Shown here in pieces: positions 23,664-31,930 of a DNA stretch of 60,057 nucleotides. The position numbers and the translations under genes are program-made. The stretch is taken from the NCBI GenBank assembly GCA_903834975.1, contig CAILKX010000160.1, positions 1 to 60,057 on the forward strand. Direction: 5' to 3'. The notes beneath the pieces were generated by a model that worked only from the letters and a program-made list of their open reading frames with translations, searched no databases and was not told the origin of the DNA. The stretch's first letter is position 1, and every line of letters begins with the position of its first letter. The DNA is from an uncultured Curvibacter sp. (GTDB lineage: Bacteria > Pseudomonadota > Gammaproteobacteria > Burkholderiales > Burkholderiaceae_C).

Positions 23664-25133
23664 TTAAGGTTGCCACCAGCCGCCACCGAGCGACTGGAAC
23701 AAGGCGGCCGTGTCGGCCAATCGGGCGGCGCGGGCGCCCACCACGGCGATGCGTGCTTGTTGGTAATTGCGTTGCGCATCCAGCAAATTAAGGTAGCTGA
23801 CGCCGCCCACTTGGTACTGCGTTTGGCTCAAGTCCAACAGTTGTTTGGCGGCATTTTCGGCCTCCACTTGGGCGTGCAACGCCTGTGCGTCTTGAGACAA
23901 AGCGGTCAGGCTGTCGGCCACGTTTTGGAAAGCTTGCAGCACGGTGGCACGGTATTGTTCGCCCGCCGCTTCATAAGCCGCTTGGGCAGCGCGCTCTTTG
24001 GCTTTCAAAGCGCCGCCGTTAAAAATCGGTTGGGTCAGGCCGCCGATCAGGTTCCAAAAGCCCCATTTGCCAATCAACAAATCGCCAGCGGTCGGGGCAG
24101 TCGCCCCCAGGCTGGCGGTCAAGTTGATTTGGGGATACAAGTTGGCCGTGGCCACCCCTGCCTGTGCGGCGGCTTGGTGCCAGAGCGCTTCGCTGGCGCG
24201 GATGTCGGGGCGTTGTCGCACCAAGTCGGCGGCCAAGGACACCGGAATGTCCACGGGCAACTTCAATTGGGCCAAGTCAAGCGGGGGCAAGCCGGCTTCG
24301 CTCGGCAGCTTGCCCACATAAACCGCCAGTTGATGACGGGCCTGAGCCAGCGCTTTTTCAAGGGGTGGCAGTTGAACTTGGGTGTTGTTGACCAAGGCGC
24401 GTTGAGACAACACCGGGTTCAGGCTCACGCCACCCAATTGGTGTTGTTGCTCTAAAACCTGCAACTGCTCGTTTTGAAGGCGCAACAACGCGCGGGTGGT
24501 TTGGAGTTGCTCGCGCAGCGAGGCTTCGCGGATGGCCGTGGTCACCACATTCGCGGTCAAAGCCAGTTTGGCGCCTTCTAATTGGAACCGTTGGAAATCC
24601 ACCAACGATTGCTGGGCTTCCAATGCCCTTTTGTTGGCGCCAAACAGGTCCAGGTTGTAAGACACATTGACGCTGGCATTGAACAGATTGGTGTCAAAAC
24701 TGCTGAGTCCGGTCTGCGCCAAGGCGGTTCGCTCGCGCCCCCCTTGCAAGGCCAAGGCGGCGTTGGGCAGCGCCAGTGAGCCGTAGGCGGCGGTGTAGCT
24801 TTCTTCGGCTTGCTTGAGGTTGGCTTTGGCCGCCTCTAAAGTCGGGTTGTGGGCCAAGGCCTGCTTCAGTAAATCGTCGAGGGCAGGCGAATTGAAAACC
24901 GTCCACCATTGGGCTTGGAGGCCTTTAAAGGCTTTCGCACTTTCAGGGCCGCCCAAACGTTGGGCTTCACCCAGCAAACCGGCGCTGCCAGCGGTGGTTT
25001 CCGCCAAGGCTTGTTCGGTATAGCGGGCCCCCGTGATCGGCGCCGCTGGTGTTTGAAAGTCAGGGCCTTGCGCACAGCCAGCCAAAAAGGCCAACGTGGC
25101 CGTGGCCAGCAAGGTCGGCAAACAAGGGTTCAT
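23664..25133 (-). CDS. Outer-membrane efflux lipoprotein (NodT/OprM family)
   Basis: 489 residues. A lipoprotein signal with lipobox FLAGC ends at about residue 20, so the mature protein is anchored by Cys20. Two OEP repeats follow with the alternating coiled-coil and beta-strand pattern of TolC/OprM channels; VRQRPDIRASEALWHQA is the family's recurrent second-repeat signature. First gene of the RND operon on the minus strand. A 20-bp dyad lies about 70 bp upstream and may be an operator; no regulator gene is adjacent. Confidence 0.92.
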   Translation of the reverse strand: MNPCLPTLLATATLAFLAGCAQGPDFQTPAAPITGARYTEQALAETTAGSAGLLGEAQRLGGPESAKAFKGLQAQWWTVFNSPALDDLLKQALAHNPTLEAAKANLKQAEESYTAAYGSLALPNAALALQGGRERTALAQTGLSSFDTNLFNASVNVSYNLDLFGANKRALEAQQSLVDFQRFQLEGAKLALTANVVTTAIREASLREQLQTTRALLRLQNEQLQVLEQQHQLGGVSLNPVLSQRALVNNTQVQLPPLEKALAQARHQLAVYVGKLPSEAGLPPLDLAQLKLPVDIPVSLAADLVRQRPDIRASEALWHQAAAQAGVATANLYPQINLTASLGATAPTAGDLLIGKWGFWNLIGGLTQPIFNGGALKAKERAAQAAYEAAGEQYRATVLQAFQNVADSLTALSQDAQALHAQVEAENAAKQLLDLSQTQYQVGGVSYLNLLDAQRNYQQARIAVVGARAARLADTAALFQSLGGGWWQP

Positions 25134-25203
25134 CCTTCAGATCCTTTGTGATGGAGTGGGCGCTGCTTGAAAAGAGCAGGAGGGATGATAGCGATATTTA
25201 TTG

Positions 25204-25223
25204 AACCTTGACTAAGCAAGGTT
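25204..25223. promoter_or_regulatory. Inverted repeat upstream of the RND operon
   Basis: AACCTTG-ACTAAG-CAAGGTT, perfect 7-bp arms, in the 120-bp gap between the efflux operon (minus) and the pseudouridine synthase gene (plus). It resembles a TetR/MarR-type operator. On the plus strand it is followed by a T-run, so it could also act as a weak terminator, but no plus-strand gene precedes it. Confidence 0.4.
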
Positions 25224-25253
25224 TTTAAAGTTTGGGCCCAAGGTCGATAATCG

Positions 25254-26189
25254 GTGCCAGTGAGGGTGTGCCCGTCGCGCCCTTTTTTTCCCTTTTATTT
25301 TCTTTTTCTTTTTCTTTTCGACCGACCGTTTGTGAATCGCCCTCTTTTTCAACGCGCCCCAAAACCCATCGCCCGTCCCGATGCAAAATCGCCCCCCCTT
25401 TCGGCGTCCACCCCCGAGGCGGCGGGTGATGGCAGCGTGCGCTTGAACAAACGCATGGCCGACTTGGGCCTTTGCTCGCGGCGCGAGGCCGATGCCTGGA
25501 TTGAGCAGGGCTGGGTCAAAGTCAACGGGCAGGTCGCGCCGATGGGGTTGCGGGTGGTCCTTCAAGACCGCATCGAGGTCGACCCCCGTGCTCGCGGACA
25601 CCAAGAGCAACAGGTGACGGTGTTGTTGCACAAGCCCATGGGCTACGTGAGCGGCCAAGCGGAAGACGGCCATGAACCCGCCGTGGTGCTGGTGCAAGCC
25701 CGCAATCGCTGGGCGCAAGACACCTCGCCTCACCGTTTTCAGCCCAGCCAATTGCGCGGACTTGCCCCCGCGGGTCGATTGGACATTGACTCGGTCGGCC
25801 TCTTGGTGCTGACCCAGGACGGTCGGGTGGCGCGGCAGCTGATTGGCGAAGATTCGGGGACTGAAAAAGAGTACTTGGTGCGCGTGGTTTATCTGCCTTC
25901 GGCCACGACGACGAATGTCCAGGCGGTCTTTCCGGCTGACCAATTGGCGCGCTTGCGCCACGGCCTGAGCCTAGATGGGCAAGCTTTGAAGCCGGCGCAA
26001 GTGGATTGGCAGAACCCAGAACAGCTGCGTTTTGTCTTAAAAGAAGGCAAAAAGCGCCAAATTCGCCGAATGTGCGAACAAGTGGGCCTCAAAGTGGTGG
26101 GTTTGAAGCGCATCCGGATTGGCAAAGTGACGTTGGGCAACTTGCCCGTGGGCCAGTGGCGTTACCTGGGTCCGCACGAAAAATTCTGA
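25254..26189 (+). CDS. RsuA/RluF family pseudouridine synthase
   Basis: Up to 311 residues. The S4 RNA-binding domain begins at about residue 60 (VRLNKRMADLGLCSRREADAWI). The catalytic region GRLDIDSVGLLVLTQDG contains the active-site Asp, and GKKRQIRRMCEQVGLKV is the family's C-terminal motif. It isomerises a uridine in rRNA, probably the 23S rRNA site of RluF. The start is uncertain: the ORF opens at GTG 25254 and a GTG at 25332 also fits. A 40-nt almost pure pyrimidine tract at 25280-25319 lies between these two candidates; it would encode an odd Phe/Leu-rich stretch, so the later start is plausible. Confidence 0.85.
   Translation: MPVRVCPSRPFFPFYFLFLFLFDRPFVNRPLFQRAPKPIARPDAKSPPLSASTPEAAGDGSVRLNKRMADLGLCSRREADAWIEQGWVKVNGQVAPMGLRVVLQDRIEVDPRARGHQEQQVTVLLHKPMGYVSGQAEDGHEPAVVLVQARNRWAQDTSPHRFQPSQLRGLAPAGRLDIDSVGLLVLTQDGRVARQLIGEDSGTEKEYLVRVVYLPSATTTNVQAVFPADQLARLRHGLSLDGQALKPAQVDWQNPEQLRFVLKEGKKRQIRRMCEQVGLKVVGLKRIRIGKVTLGNLPVGQWRYLGPHEKF
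25280..25319 (+). repeat. Polypyrimidine tract with CTTTTT repeats
   Basis: Forty bases of C/T with a single A, ending in TTTTCTTTTTCTTTTTCTTTT, a mirror repeat able in principle to form triplex DNA. It covers the 5' end of the pseudouridine synthase frame and is strongly strand-asymmetric. Confidence 0.7.
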
Positions 26190-26240
26190 CCCCCCTTTCT
26201 TCCCCTTTTTTTGACCCGGGAATTTGTTGCGCGCGGGGCG

Positions 26241-26267
26241 CTTGAAATTTTTCAGGCCGCCCTCAAG
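26241..26267 (+). promoter_or_regulatory. Possible heat-shock (sigma-32) promoter of htpG
   Basis: CTTGAAA (26241-26247) matches the sigma-32 -35 consensus exactly. CCCTCAAG at 26260-26267, 12 bp on, only partly matches the CCCCATNT -10 element. The location, 96 bp before the htpG start codon, suits a heat-shock promoter. The -10 match is weak. Confidence 0.4.
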
Positions 26268-26362
26268 TCCTTAAGCATCTCTTTTTCTTTCCCTGTTTTT
26301 ACTTTCTCAGTCCATTTTTCGTCTTTTCCAGTTATTTCTCGTTATTCCTCTCGTGACGCCCT

Positions 26363-28246
26363 ATGACCAAACAAACCCATTCCTTCCAAGCCGAAGTGGC
26401 CCAACTCCTGCATTTGGTGACGCATTCGCTGTATTCGAACCCCGAAATTTTTGTCCGCGAGCTGGTTTCCAACGCCTCCGATGCCGCCGACAAGCTTCGT
26501 TTTGAAGGCTTGAACAACGCCGCCCTGTATGAAGACAACCCCAATTTGGAAGTGCGCATCGCCTTTGACAAAGACGCCCGCACGCTGAGCATCACCGACA
26601 CCGGCATCGGCCTGACCGAGCAGGAGGCCATCGACAATTTGGGCACCATCGCCAAGAGCGGCACCAAGGACTTCATGGGCAAGTTGAGTGGAGACCAAAA
26701 GGCCGACGCGCAGTTGATCGGCCAGTTTGGTGTGGGCTTTTATTCGGGTTTCATCGTGGCCGACAAAATCACCGTCGAGTCACGCCGAGCTGGCGTTCCG
26801 GCAGACCAAGGTGTGCGCTGGGTCAGCGGGGGCACCGGCGACTTTGAGGTCGAAACCATCCACCGGCCCGAGCGCGGCACCACCATCACCCTGCATTTGC
26901 GTGACGACGCCGAAGAATATTTGAACGCTTGGAAACTCAAGAGCCTGATTAACAAATACTCCGACCACATCAGCTTGCCCATCTTGATGGAAAAGGAAGC
27001 GTGGAAAGAGGGCGAAAACGACCAGCCTGGCAGCATGGTCAAAACCGGCGAGTGGGAAACCGTCAACCAGGCGAATGCGCTCTGGACCCGCCCCAAAAAA
27101 GACATCAGCGAAGAACAGTACACCGAGTTCTACAAGGCCATCAGCCACGACCACGAGGCCCCACTCACTTGGGCGCACAACCGCGTTGAGGGCAATACCG
27201 AATACACGCAGTTGCTCTATATCCCGAGCAAAGCCCCGTTTGACCTTTGGAACCGCGACAAAAAAGCCGGCATTAAGCTCTACGTGAAGCGCGTTTTCAT
27301 CATGGACGACGCTGAAGCCCTGATGCCCACCTACTTGCGGTTTGTCAAAGGCGTGATCGACTCGGCCGACTTGCCTTTGAACGTGAGCCGCGAACTCTTG
27401 CAAGAAAGCCGTGACGTGCGCGCCATCCGCGACGGCTCCACCAAACGCGTGTTGTCGATGTTGGAAGACTTGGCCAAGCAAGAAGACAAGACCCCATACA
27501 ACCAGTTTTATGCCGAATTCGGCGCCGTGCTCAAAGAAGGTTTGGGCGAAGACTTTGCCAACAAAGACCGCCTCGCCAAGTTGCTGCGTTACGCCAGCAC
27601 CCAAAGCGACACGCCCAGCGTCAGCTTGGCCGACTACAAAGCCCGCATGAAAGAGGGCCAAGACGCCATTTACTACATCACCGCCGACACCTTGGCCGCG
27701 GCCAAGAACAGCCCTCAACTTGAAGTCTTCAAGAAAAAGGGCATCGAGGTTTTGCTGATGAGCGACCGTGTGGACGAGTGGTCGCTCAATTACTTGCAAG
27801 AGTTTGACGGCACGCCGCTGCAAAGCGTCGCCAAGGGTGCCGTGGACTTGGGCAAGCTGCAAGATGAAACTGAAAAGAAAGCCGCCGAAGAGGCCGCAGA
27901 AGCCTTCAAGCCTTTACTCGCCAAGCTCAAGGAAGCGTTAAAGGAAAAGGCCGAAGACGTTCGCGTGACCACCCGCTTGGTCGACTCGCCCGCCTGCTTG
28001 GTGGTCCAAGACGACGGCATGAGCACCCAACTCGCTCGCCTGCTGAAGCAAGCCGGTCAGCAAGCGCCTGAGAGCAAGCCCGTGTTGGAAATCAATGCCG
28101 AACACGCTTTGGTTAAAAAGCTCGACGGCAGCGTGCACTTCCATGATTTGGCGCACATCTTGTTTGACCAAGCGCTGCTTGCCGAAGGCGGATTGCCAGA
28201 AGACCCCGCGGCCTATGTGCGCCGTGTGAACGCGTTGCTGGTTTAA
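26363..28246 (+). CDS. htpG: Molecular chaperone HtpG (bacterial Hsp90)
   Basis: 627 residues, full length for the family. The GHKL ATPase N-terminal domain shows [43 protein letters not shown] and GQFGVGFYS. The middle domain includes [12 protein letters not shown] with the catalytic Arg region, and the C-terminal dimerisation domain ends in VNALLV. Cytosolic ATP-dependent folding chaperone. The leader before the ATG is pyrimidine-rich (CTCGTTATTCCTCTCGTGACGCCCT) and has no Shine-Dalgarno sequence. Convergent with the HTH-2TM gene. Confidence 0.97.
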   Translation: MTKQTHSFQAEVAQLLHLVTHSLYSNPEIFVRELVSNASDAADKLRFEGLNNAALYEDNPNLEVRIAFDKDARTLSITDTGIGLTEQEAIDNLGTIAKSGTKDFMGKLSGDQKADAQLIGQFGVGFYSGFIVADKITVESRRAGVPADQGVRWVSGGTGDFEVETIHRPERGTTITLHLRDDAEEYLNAWKLKSLINKYSDHISLPILMEKEAWKEGENDQPGSMVKTGEWETVNQANALWTRPKKDISEEQYTEFYKAISHDHEAPLTWAHNRVEGNTEYTQLLYIPSKAPFDLWNRDKKAGIKLYVKRVFIMDDAEALMPTYLRFVKGVIDSADLPLNVSRELLQESRDVRAIRDGSTKRVLSMLEDLAKQEDKTPYNQFYAEFGAVLKEGLGEDFANKDRLAKLLRYASTQSDTPSVSLADYKARMKEGQDAIYYITADTLAAAKNSPQLEVFKKKGIEVLLMSDRVDEWSLNYLQEFDGTPLQSVAKGAVDLGKLQDETEKKAAEEAAEAFKPLLAKLKEALKEKAEDVRVTTRLVDSPACLVVQDDGMSTQLARLLKQAGQQAPESKPVLEINAEHALVKKLDGSVHFHDLAHILFDQALLAEGGLPEDPAAYVRRVNALLV

Positions 28247-28808
28247 AACTTAGAGCGGGCGCCCCAAGCGCTTTTCGACTTCGCGCTTTTCCCATTCCGG
28301 TCCCAGAGGGCCTAAATGGGTGAACACCCCGAAGGCTGTGCATCAACAGACCCAAGCCCCAGCCGAGGGCAGGCCAGTAAAACCACAAATGCTGGGGAGA
28401 GGTCATCAGGTTGATCAAGGCGAGGAAGGGGATTACCAGCACAAAAGCGCCCAAATGCCCGTAAAAACCGCGCAATCGACGCACTTGCTGGAAGGCCAGC
28501 ATTTCTTCTAATTCGCGTGCCCGATCGTGAAGGGCTTGGGGAGGGGGCTGAATGGCTGGCGTGGTCGGCACCGTTGGTGACAGGTTGGTGCTGTTTTCGT
28601 TCACGCTGTGGGTCAGGCTGTCGGTCATGTCGGGCTCCTTGAGGGCTGAAAAGTCGATTTGAAACACAGACGCCAAAGACTTCAACGACTCCACACTGCC
28701 TGGCTGACCTTGCTCCATGCGCTGAATGGTGCGCACACTCAGGCCGCTTAAATCGGCCAGTTGTTGCTGTGACCAGCCCTTTTGCAATCGCAGTTTTTGA
28801 ATCAGCAT
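28113..28808 (-). CDS. XRE-type HTH protein with 2TM domain, C-terminus frameshifted
   Basis: The N-terminal helix-turn-helix (residues about 1-50, [23 protein letters not shown]) is followed by a Ser/Thr/Pro linker and a 2TM domain (about 95-145: [22 protein letters not shown], then [16 protein letters not shown]). The frame as written then runs in Pro/Arg-rich sequence antisense to the htpG 3' end. If one G is removed from the GGGG run (C4 at 28327-28330 on the plus strand), the frame instead gives [28 protein letters not shown]-stop, ending at 28250 and matching the normal end of 2TM-domain proteins. The intended gene is therefore 28250-28808. Function unknown; probably a membrane-tethered autoregulator. 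Tandem 11-bp repeats lie in its promoter region. Confidence 0.75.
   Translation of the reverse strand: MLIQKLRLQKGWSQQQLADLSGLSVRTIQRMEQGQPGSVESLKSLASVFQIDFSALKEPDMTDSLTHSVNENSTNLSPTVPTTPAIQPPPQALHDRARELEEMLAFQQVRRLRGFYGHLGAFVLVIPFLALINLMTSPQHLWFYWPALGWGLGLLMHSLRGVHPFRPSGTGMGKARSRKALGAPALSFKPATRSHGAHRPRGLLAIRLRQAALGQTRCAPNHGSARCRRAF
28250..28330 (-). other. Displaced C-terminal coding segment of the HTH-2TM gene
   Basis: In the +1-shifted minus-strand frame this stretch encodes [20 protein letters not shown] and a short end, followed by TAA at 28252-28250. It is the expected tail of the family and shows that the shift occurs at the CCCC homopolymer 28327-28330. Confidence 0.75.
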
Positions 28809-28862
28809 GGGTTCTCCTTTGTCTGTGCCGCCATCCTAGGCACCGCGTTGGGTTTTGAACAC

Positions 28863-28876
28863 GTCAGCCACCTGAC
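28863..28876. promoter_or_regulatory. GTCAG-N4-CTGAC dyad
   Basis: A perfect 5-bp inverted repeat beside the 11-bp iterons and about 55 bp upstream of the HTH-2TM start codon; possible operator half-sites. Confidence 0.3.
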
Positions 28877-28883
28877 ACAGGCC

Positions 28884-28936
28884 GGACAAAGCCCCGACAA
28901 AGGGGCGACAAAGGGGCGACAGCGGGGCGACAAGAC
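28884..28936. repeat. Tandem 11-bp iterons upstream of the HTH-2TM gene
   Basis: CGACAAAGGGG at 28895-28905 and 28906-28916 is followed by CGACAGCGGGG at 28917-28927, with degenerate copies on both sides (GGACAAAGCCC before, CGACAAGAC after). The period of 11 bp places each unit on the same helical face. The array lies in the 162-bp gap upstream of the HTH gene, as expected for cooperative binding by its own product. Confidence 0.75.
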
Positions 28937-28970
28937 CTTCACCCATCGCGTCCACCGGCTAAAAAAGCGA

Positions 28971-29987
28971 TTAAACCCATAACGGCGGCGCCTGCATGGC
29001 CTCGATTTGTTCGATCAGTTGGTGGGTCTGACCGCTCCAGTAATCGCTGCTGCCAAACCAAGGAAAGTGTTGAGGGAAGGTGGGGTCGCTCCACCGGCTG
29101 GCGAGCCAAGCGCTGTAATGGACCATGCGCAAGGTGCGCAAGGGTTCGATCAAGGCCAACTCACGGCGGTCGAAGGGGCGCATTTGCTCGTAGCCGTCCA
29201 GCAGCGCGCTGAGTTGATGGGTGCGTTGCGCGCGCTCACCCGACAAGAGCATCCAGAGGTCTTGTACAGCGGGGCCGCTGCGGGCATCGTCGAGGTCGAC
29301 GAAGTGGGGGCCCCCACCGGGCACGTCGGTGGGGGTCCACAAGATGTTGCCGGGGTGGCAGTCACCGTGCAGGCGAAGGCAATTAAAAGGAGATGACTCG
29401 CCGGCGCCTGCTTTGAAGTGGCCGTTTTGGCTGAAAAAAGGCTCGATCAAGGCCAGGGCTTCATGACAAGCGGCCCGCCAGGGGCCGAGCACATCGGCTG
29501 GCAAGGCGTTGCTTTGCAATAAATAGTCTCGGGCGGCCCAGCCGAAGGTGGCCAGGTTCAGCTCGGGTCGAACCGCAAACGCACGGCGCTCGCCGACTTG
29601 GTGGAGACGGCCCAAGAAGCGGCCAATCCATTCCAGCACCTCAAAGTCATCCAACTCAGGCATGCGCCCGCTACGCCGTGGGCTGACTGAAAAAGCAAAG
29701 CCAGCAAAGTGGTGCAAGCTGCTGCCGTTCAGTAGCAAGGGACCCACCACCGGCACTTCAGCCGCCATGAGTTCGGCCGCAAAGGCGTGTTCTTCCAGAA
29801 TTTGCGCTTCGCTCCAGCGCTCGGGTCGGTAAAACTTGACAACGACCTGCGGATGGGCGGCGACCGACCCCTCCGTTTCAACCGGTGTTTCCAACTGAAC
29901 TTGATAGACCCGGTTTTCGTAAGAGGACAGCGCCATCAGGGTGCCGTCGCCCCACAGGCCGATGCTGCTCAGGGCGTCGAGCACCAC
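28971..29987 (-). CDS. srkA: Stress response kinase A (SrkA/YihE-like serine/threonine protein kinase)
   Basis: At least 338 residues of the APH-like kinase fold. Visible are SYENRVYQV and VVKFYRPERWS (nucleotide-binding lobe with Lys), the catalytic LHGDCHPGNILW, and VDLDDARSGPAVQDLWMLL (metal-binding Asp). E. coli SrkA counters cell death under envelope and antibiotic stress. The ORF starts at a GTG (29987), but family-like residues continue upstream in frame (LSFAHLTPEV) without any ATG, GTG or TTG before the in-frame stop at 30078-30080. The real start may be CTG 30014 or another non-standard codon. It directly follows the hydroxybutyryl-CoA dehydrogenase gene. Confidence 0.88.
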   Translation of the reverse strand: MVLDALSSIGLWGDGTLMALSSYENRVYQVQLETPVETEGSVAAHPQVVVKFYRPERWSEAQILEEHAFAAELMAAEVPVVGPLLLNGSSLHHFAGFAFSVSPRRSGRMPELDDFEVLEWIGRFLGRLHQVGERRAFAVRPELNLATFGWAARDYLLQSNALPADVLGPWRAACHEALALIEPFFSQNGHFKAGAGESSPFNCLRLHGDCHPGNILWTPTDVPGGGPHFVDLDDARSGPAVQDLWMLLSGERAQRTHQLSALLDGYEQMRPFDRRELALIEPLRTLRMVHYSAWLASRWSDPTFPQHFPWFGSSDYWSGQTHQLIEQIEAMQAPPLWV

Positions 29988-30085
29988 CTCGGGTGTGAGG
30001 TGGGCAAAACTCAGGCCGGCACCTGGTTGCTCGTCAGCGGAGAGGGTTTGAGTGATTTCGAGGGCCTCGCTGTGACTTCAGCCGT

Positions 30086-30934
30086 TCAATATTGGTAAAC
30101 GCCTTGGCCGGTTTTGCGACCCAAACGGCCGGCGGCAACCAATTCTTTGAGCAAGGGCGCAGCACGGTATTTGCTGTCGCCGAACTCTTTCAAATACACC
30201 TCCATCACGGCCAGCAAGGTGTCCAGCCCGATCATGTCGGCCAAGGCCAAGGGACCGATCGGTTGGTTGCAACCCAAACGCATGCCGGTGTCGATGTCGT
30301 CGGGTGTGGCCAGGCCTTCGCCCAAGACAAAGAAGGCCTCGTTGATCATGGGCACCAAGATGCGGTTGACCACAAAACCTGGCGCGTTTTTGACGGTGAT
30401 GGGGCTCTTGCCCAGGGCCTTGGACAAGGCCTCCACCGCAGCGTGTGTGTCGTCGCTGGTTTGCAGGCCACGGATGATTTCCACCAGCGCCATCATCGGC
30501 ACCGGGTTGAAGAAGTGCATGCCAATGAAGCGGTCGGCGCGTGAGGTGGCCGCGGCCAATTGCGTGATCGAAATGGACGAGGTGTTCGACGCCAAAATGA
30601 CCTCAGGGGCCAACAAGGCATCGACTTGCTGCAATATTTTGAGTTTGAGTGCGTGGTTTTCGGTGGCGGCTTCGATGACGAAGTCGGCCTTGTTCAAATC
30701 TTCATAGGCCGTACTGCCATGGATGCGGGCCAGTGCAGCGGCTTTATCGGCTTCGGTGATTTTTTCTTTTTTGATCAAGCGATCCAAGCTGCTGGCGACG
30801 GTGGCCAAGCCGCGCTGCACAGCGGCGTCTGAAATGTCGACCATCACCACTGAAAAACCGGCGACAGCGCAGGTTTGTGCAATCCCATTGCCCATGGTGC
30901 CCGCACCGATGATGCCCACTGTTTGAATGACCAT
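30086..30934 (-). CDS. 3-hydroxybutyryl-CoA dehydrogenase
   Basis: About 282 residues. Rossmann motif GIIGAGTMGNGIAQ at the N-terminus, the family stretch ASNTSSISITQLA, the catalytic region GMHFFNPVPMMALVEII, and the C-terminal dimer domain with GFVVNRILVPMINEA and TGQGVYQY. It oxidises 3-hydroxybutyryl-CoA with NAD(P); roles include butyrate or PHB-related metabolism. The ATG at 30934 has AAGAGG upstream and is chosen over the ORF start 30982. Confidence 0.93.
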   Translation of the reverse strand: MVIQTVGIIGAGTMGNGIAQTCAVAGFSVVMVDISDAAVQRGLATVASSLDRLIKKEKITEADKAAALARIHGSTAYEDLNKADFVIEAATENHALKLKILQQVDALLAPEVILASNTSSISITQLAAATSRADRFIGMHFFNPVPMMALVEIIRGLQTSDDTHAAVEALSKALGKSPITVKNAPGFVVNRILVPMINEAFFVLGEGLATPDDIDTGMRLGCNQPIGPLALADMIGLDTLLAVMEVYLKEFGDSKYRAAPLLKELVAAGRLGRKTGQGVYQY

Positions 30935-31009
30935 GATGTACCTCTTGTTAAAAAATCGGGGGCTTTGCAGCCATTCGCCCATTTTAGGGAGTCAAGCGAT
31001 GGGCTAAAA

Positions 31010-31044
31010 CGAGAGACAAATCGAGAGACAAAAAGAGAGTCAGA
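31010..31044. repeat. CGAGAGACAAA direct repeats between the NodJ-like and hydroxybutyryl-CoA dehydrogenase genes
   Basis: CGAGAGACAAA occurs at 31010-31020 and 31022-31032 (12-bp period), with a degenerate third copy (AGAGAGTCAGA) after. They lie in the 130-bp gap upstream of the dehydrogenase gene. A GCCCAT/ATGGGC dyad (30977-31004) adjoins them. Confidence 0.55.
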
Positions 31045-31064
31045 GCGTCCGTTGATTCAATGAT

Positions 31065-31919
31065 TCACTTACTGAAGCGCTTGCGGGTGAGCCCCAGTGC
31101 GAGCCAAAAAGCCACAACGGTGTAGCCCAACAAAGACAGCCCGTGCCCCCACGGGTCGCTGGGCCATTGGTCCATGAACAAAGGTCGAACCAAGGCCACG
31201 GCATGGGCCAAAGGCAAACAGGTGGCTATTTTCTGAACCACGCTGGGCAGTTGTTGCAGCGGGAAGAAAACACCCGACAAGAACATCATGGGCGTGAGGA
31301 CCAGGGTGAAGTAGTAGGTGAAAAAATCATAGCCTTGCGCCAAAGCGTTGAAGATCAAGGCCAAGCTCGCGAACATGGCCCCGACGCCGAGCAGCACAAA
31401 CCAAGCGACGATCAACTTGGGCGAGTGGCTGATGCCCAAAGCCAGCATCACGCACAAAATGGCGCTGACCGTGAAAACGGCCTTGAATGCCGCCCAGAGC
31501 ATTTCAGCCAGAACGATGTCGTCCAAACTCACCGGGGCATTCAAAATGCCGTCCCAAGTCCGCTGCACATGCATGCGGGAAAAAGCCGAATAAAGCGCTT
31601 CAAACGAGGCGGCGTTCATGGCGCTCATGCAGATGGACCCGCTCGCCAAAAACAAAATATAAGGCACTTGAAGGGTTTCGCCGCTCGGGCTCAGTACGTT
31701 GATGTGCCCGATCAAGGCGCCCATGCCGTAACCAAAGGCCACCAACCACATCAGCGGTTCAGCGATGTTGCCGATCAAACTCGGGATGGCGAGTTTTCGC
31801 CAGACCAAGAAGTTGCGCAAGAAAACCGGCCACCAACGGGCCGTGATTTCGGGCGGACGCCACGGGTTCAAGGGGGAATGCGCTGTTCGGTGCAGAGGGG
31901 TTGCGGTGGTGGTGGACAT
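31065..31919 (-). CDS. ABC-2 type transporter permease (NodJ-like)
   Basis: A 284-residue inner-membrane permease with six predicted helices. Sequence features of the NodJ group include PLMWLVAFGYGMG, ASGSICMSAMNAASFEALYSAF and the C-terminal LTPMMFLSGVFFPLQQLP. It forms an exporter with the ATPase encoded 11 bp upstream. NodIJ homologues in non-nodulating betaproteobacteria are common; the substrate here is unknown (possibly a lipid or saccharide). Confidence 0.88.
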   Translation of the reverse strand: MSTTTATPLHRTAHSPLNPWRPPEITARWWPVFLRNFLVWRKLAIPSLIGNIAEPLMWLVAFGYGMGALIGHINVLSPSGETLQVPYILFLASGSICMSAMNAASFEALYSAFSRMHVQRTWDGILNAPVSLDDIVLAEMLWAAFKAVFTVSAILCVMLALGISHSPKLIVAWFVLLGVGAMFASLALIFNALAQGYDFFTYYFTLVLTPMMFLSGVFFPLQQLPSVVQKIATCLPLAHAVALVRPLFMDQWPSDPWGHGLSLLGYTVVAFWLALGLTRKRFSK

Positions 31920-31930
31920 GGTGGAACCTC

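Noticed and set aside
19434-25133. Mobile element or integron cargo for the efflux operon
   Set aside because: No integrase, transposase, terminal inverted repeats or target-site duplications seen at either edge.
26780-27862. 360-aa minus-strand ORF inside htpG
   Set aside because: Antisense shadow of a complete Hsp90 gene.
28884-28936. CRISPR or VNTR locus
   Set aside because: The units are 11 bp, contiguous and without spacers; they fit operator iterons, not a CRISPR array.
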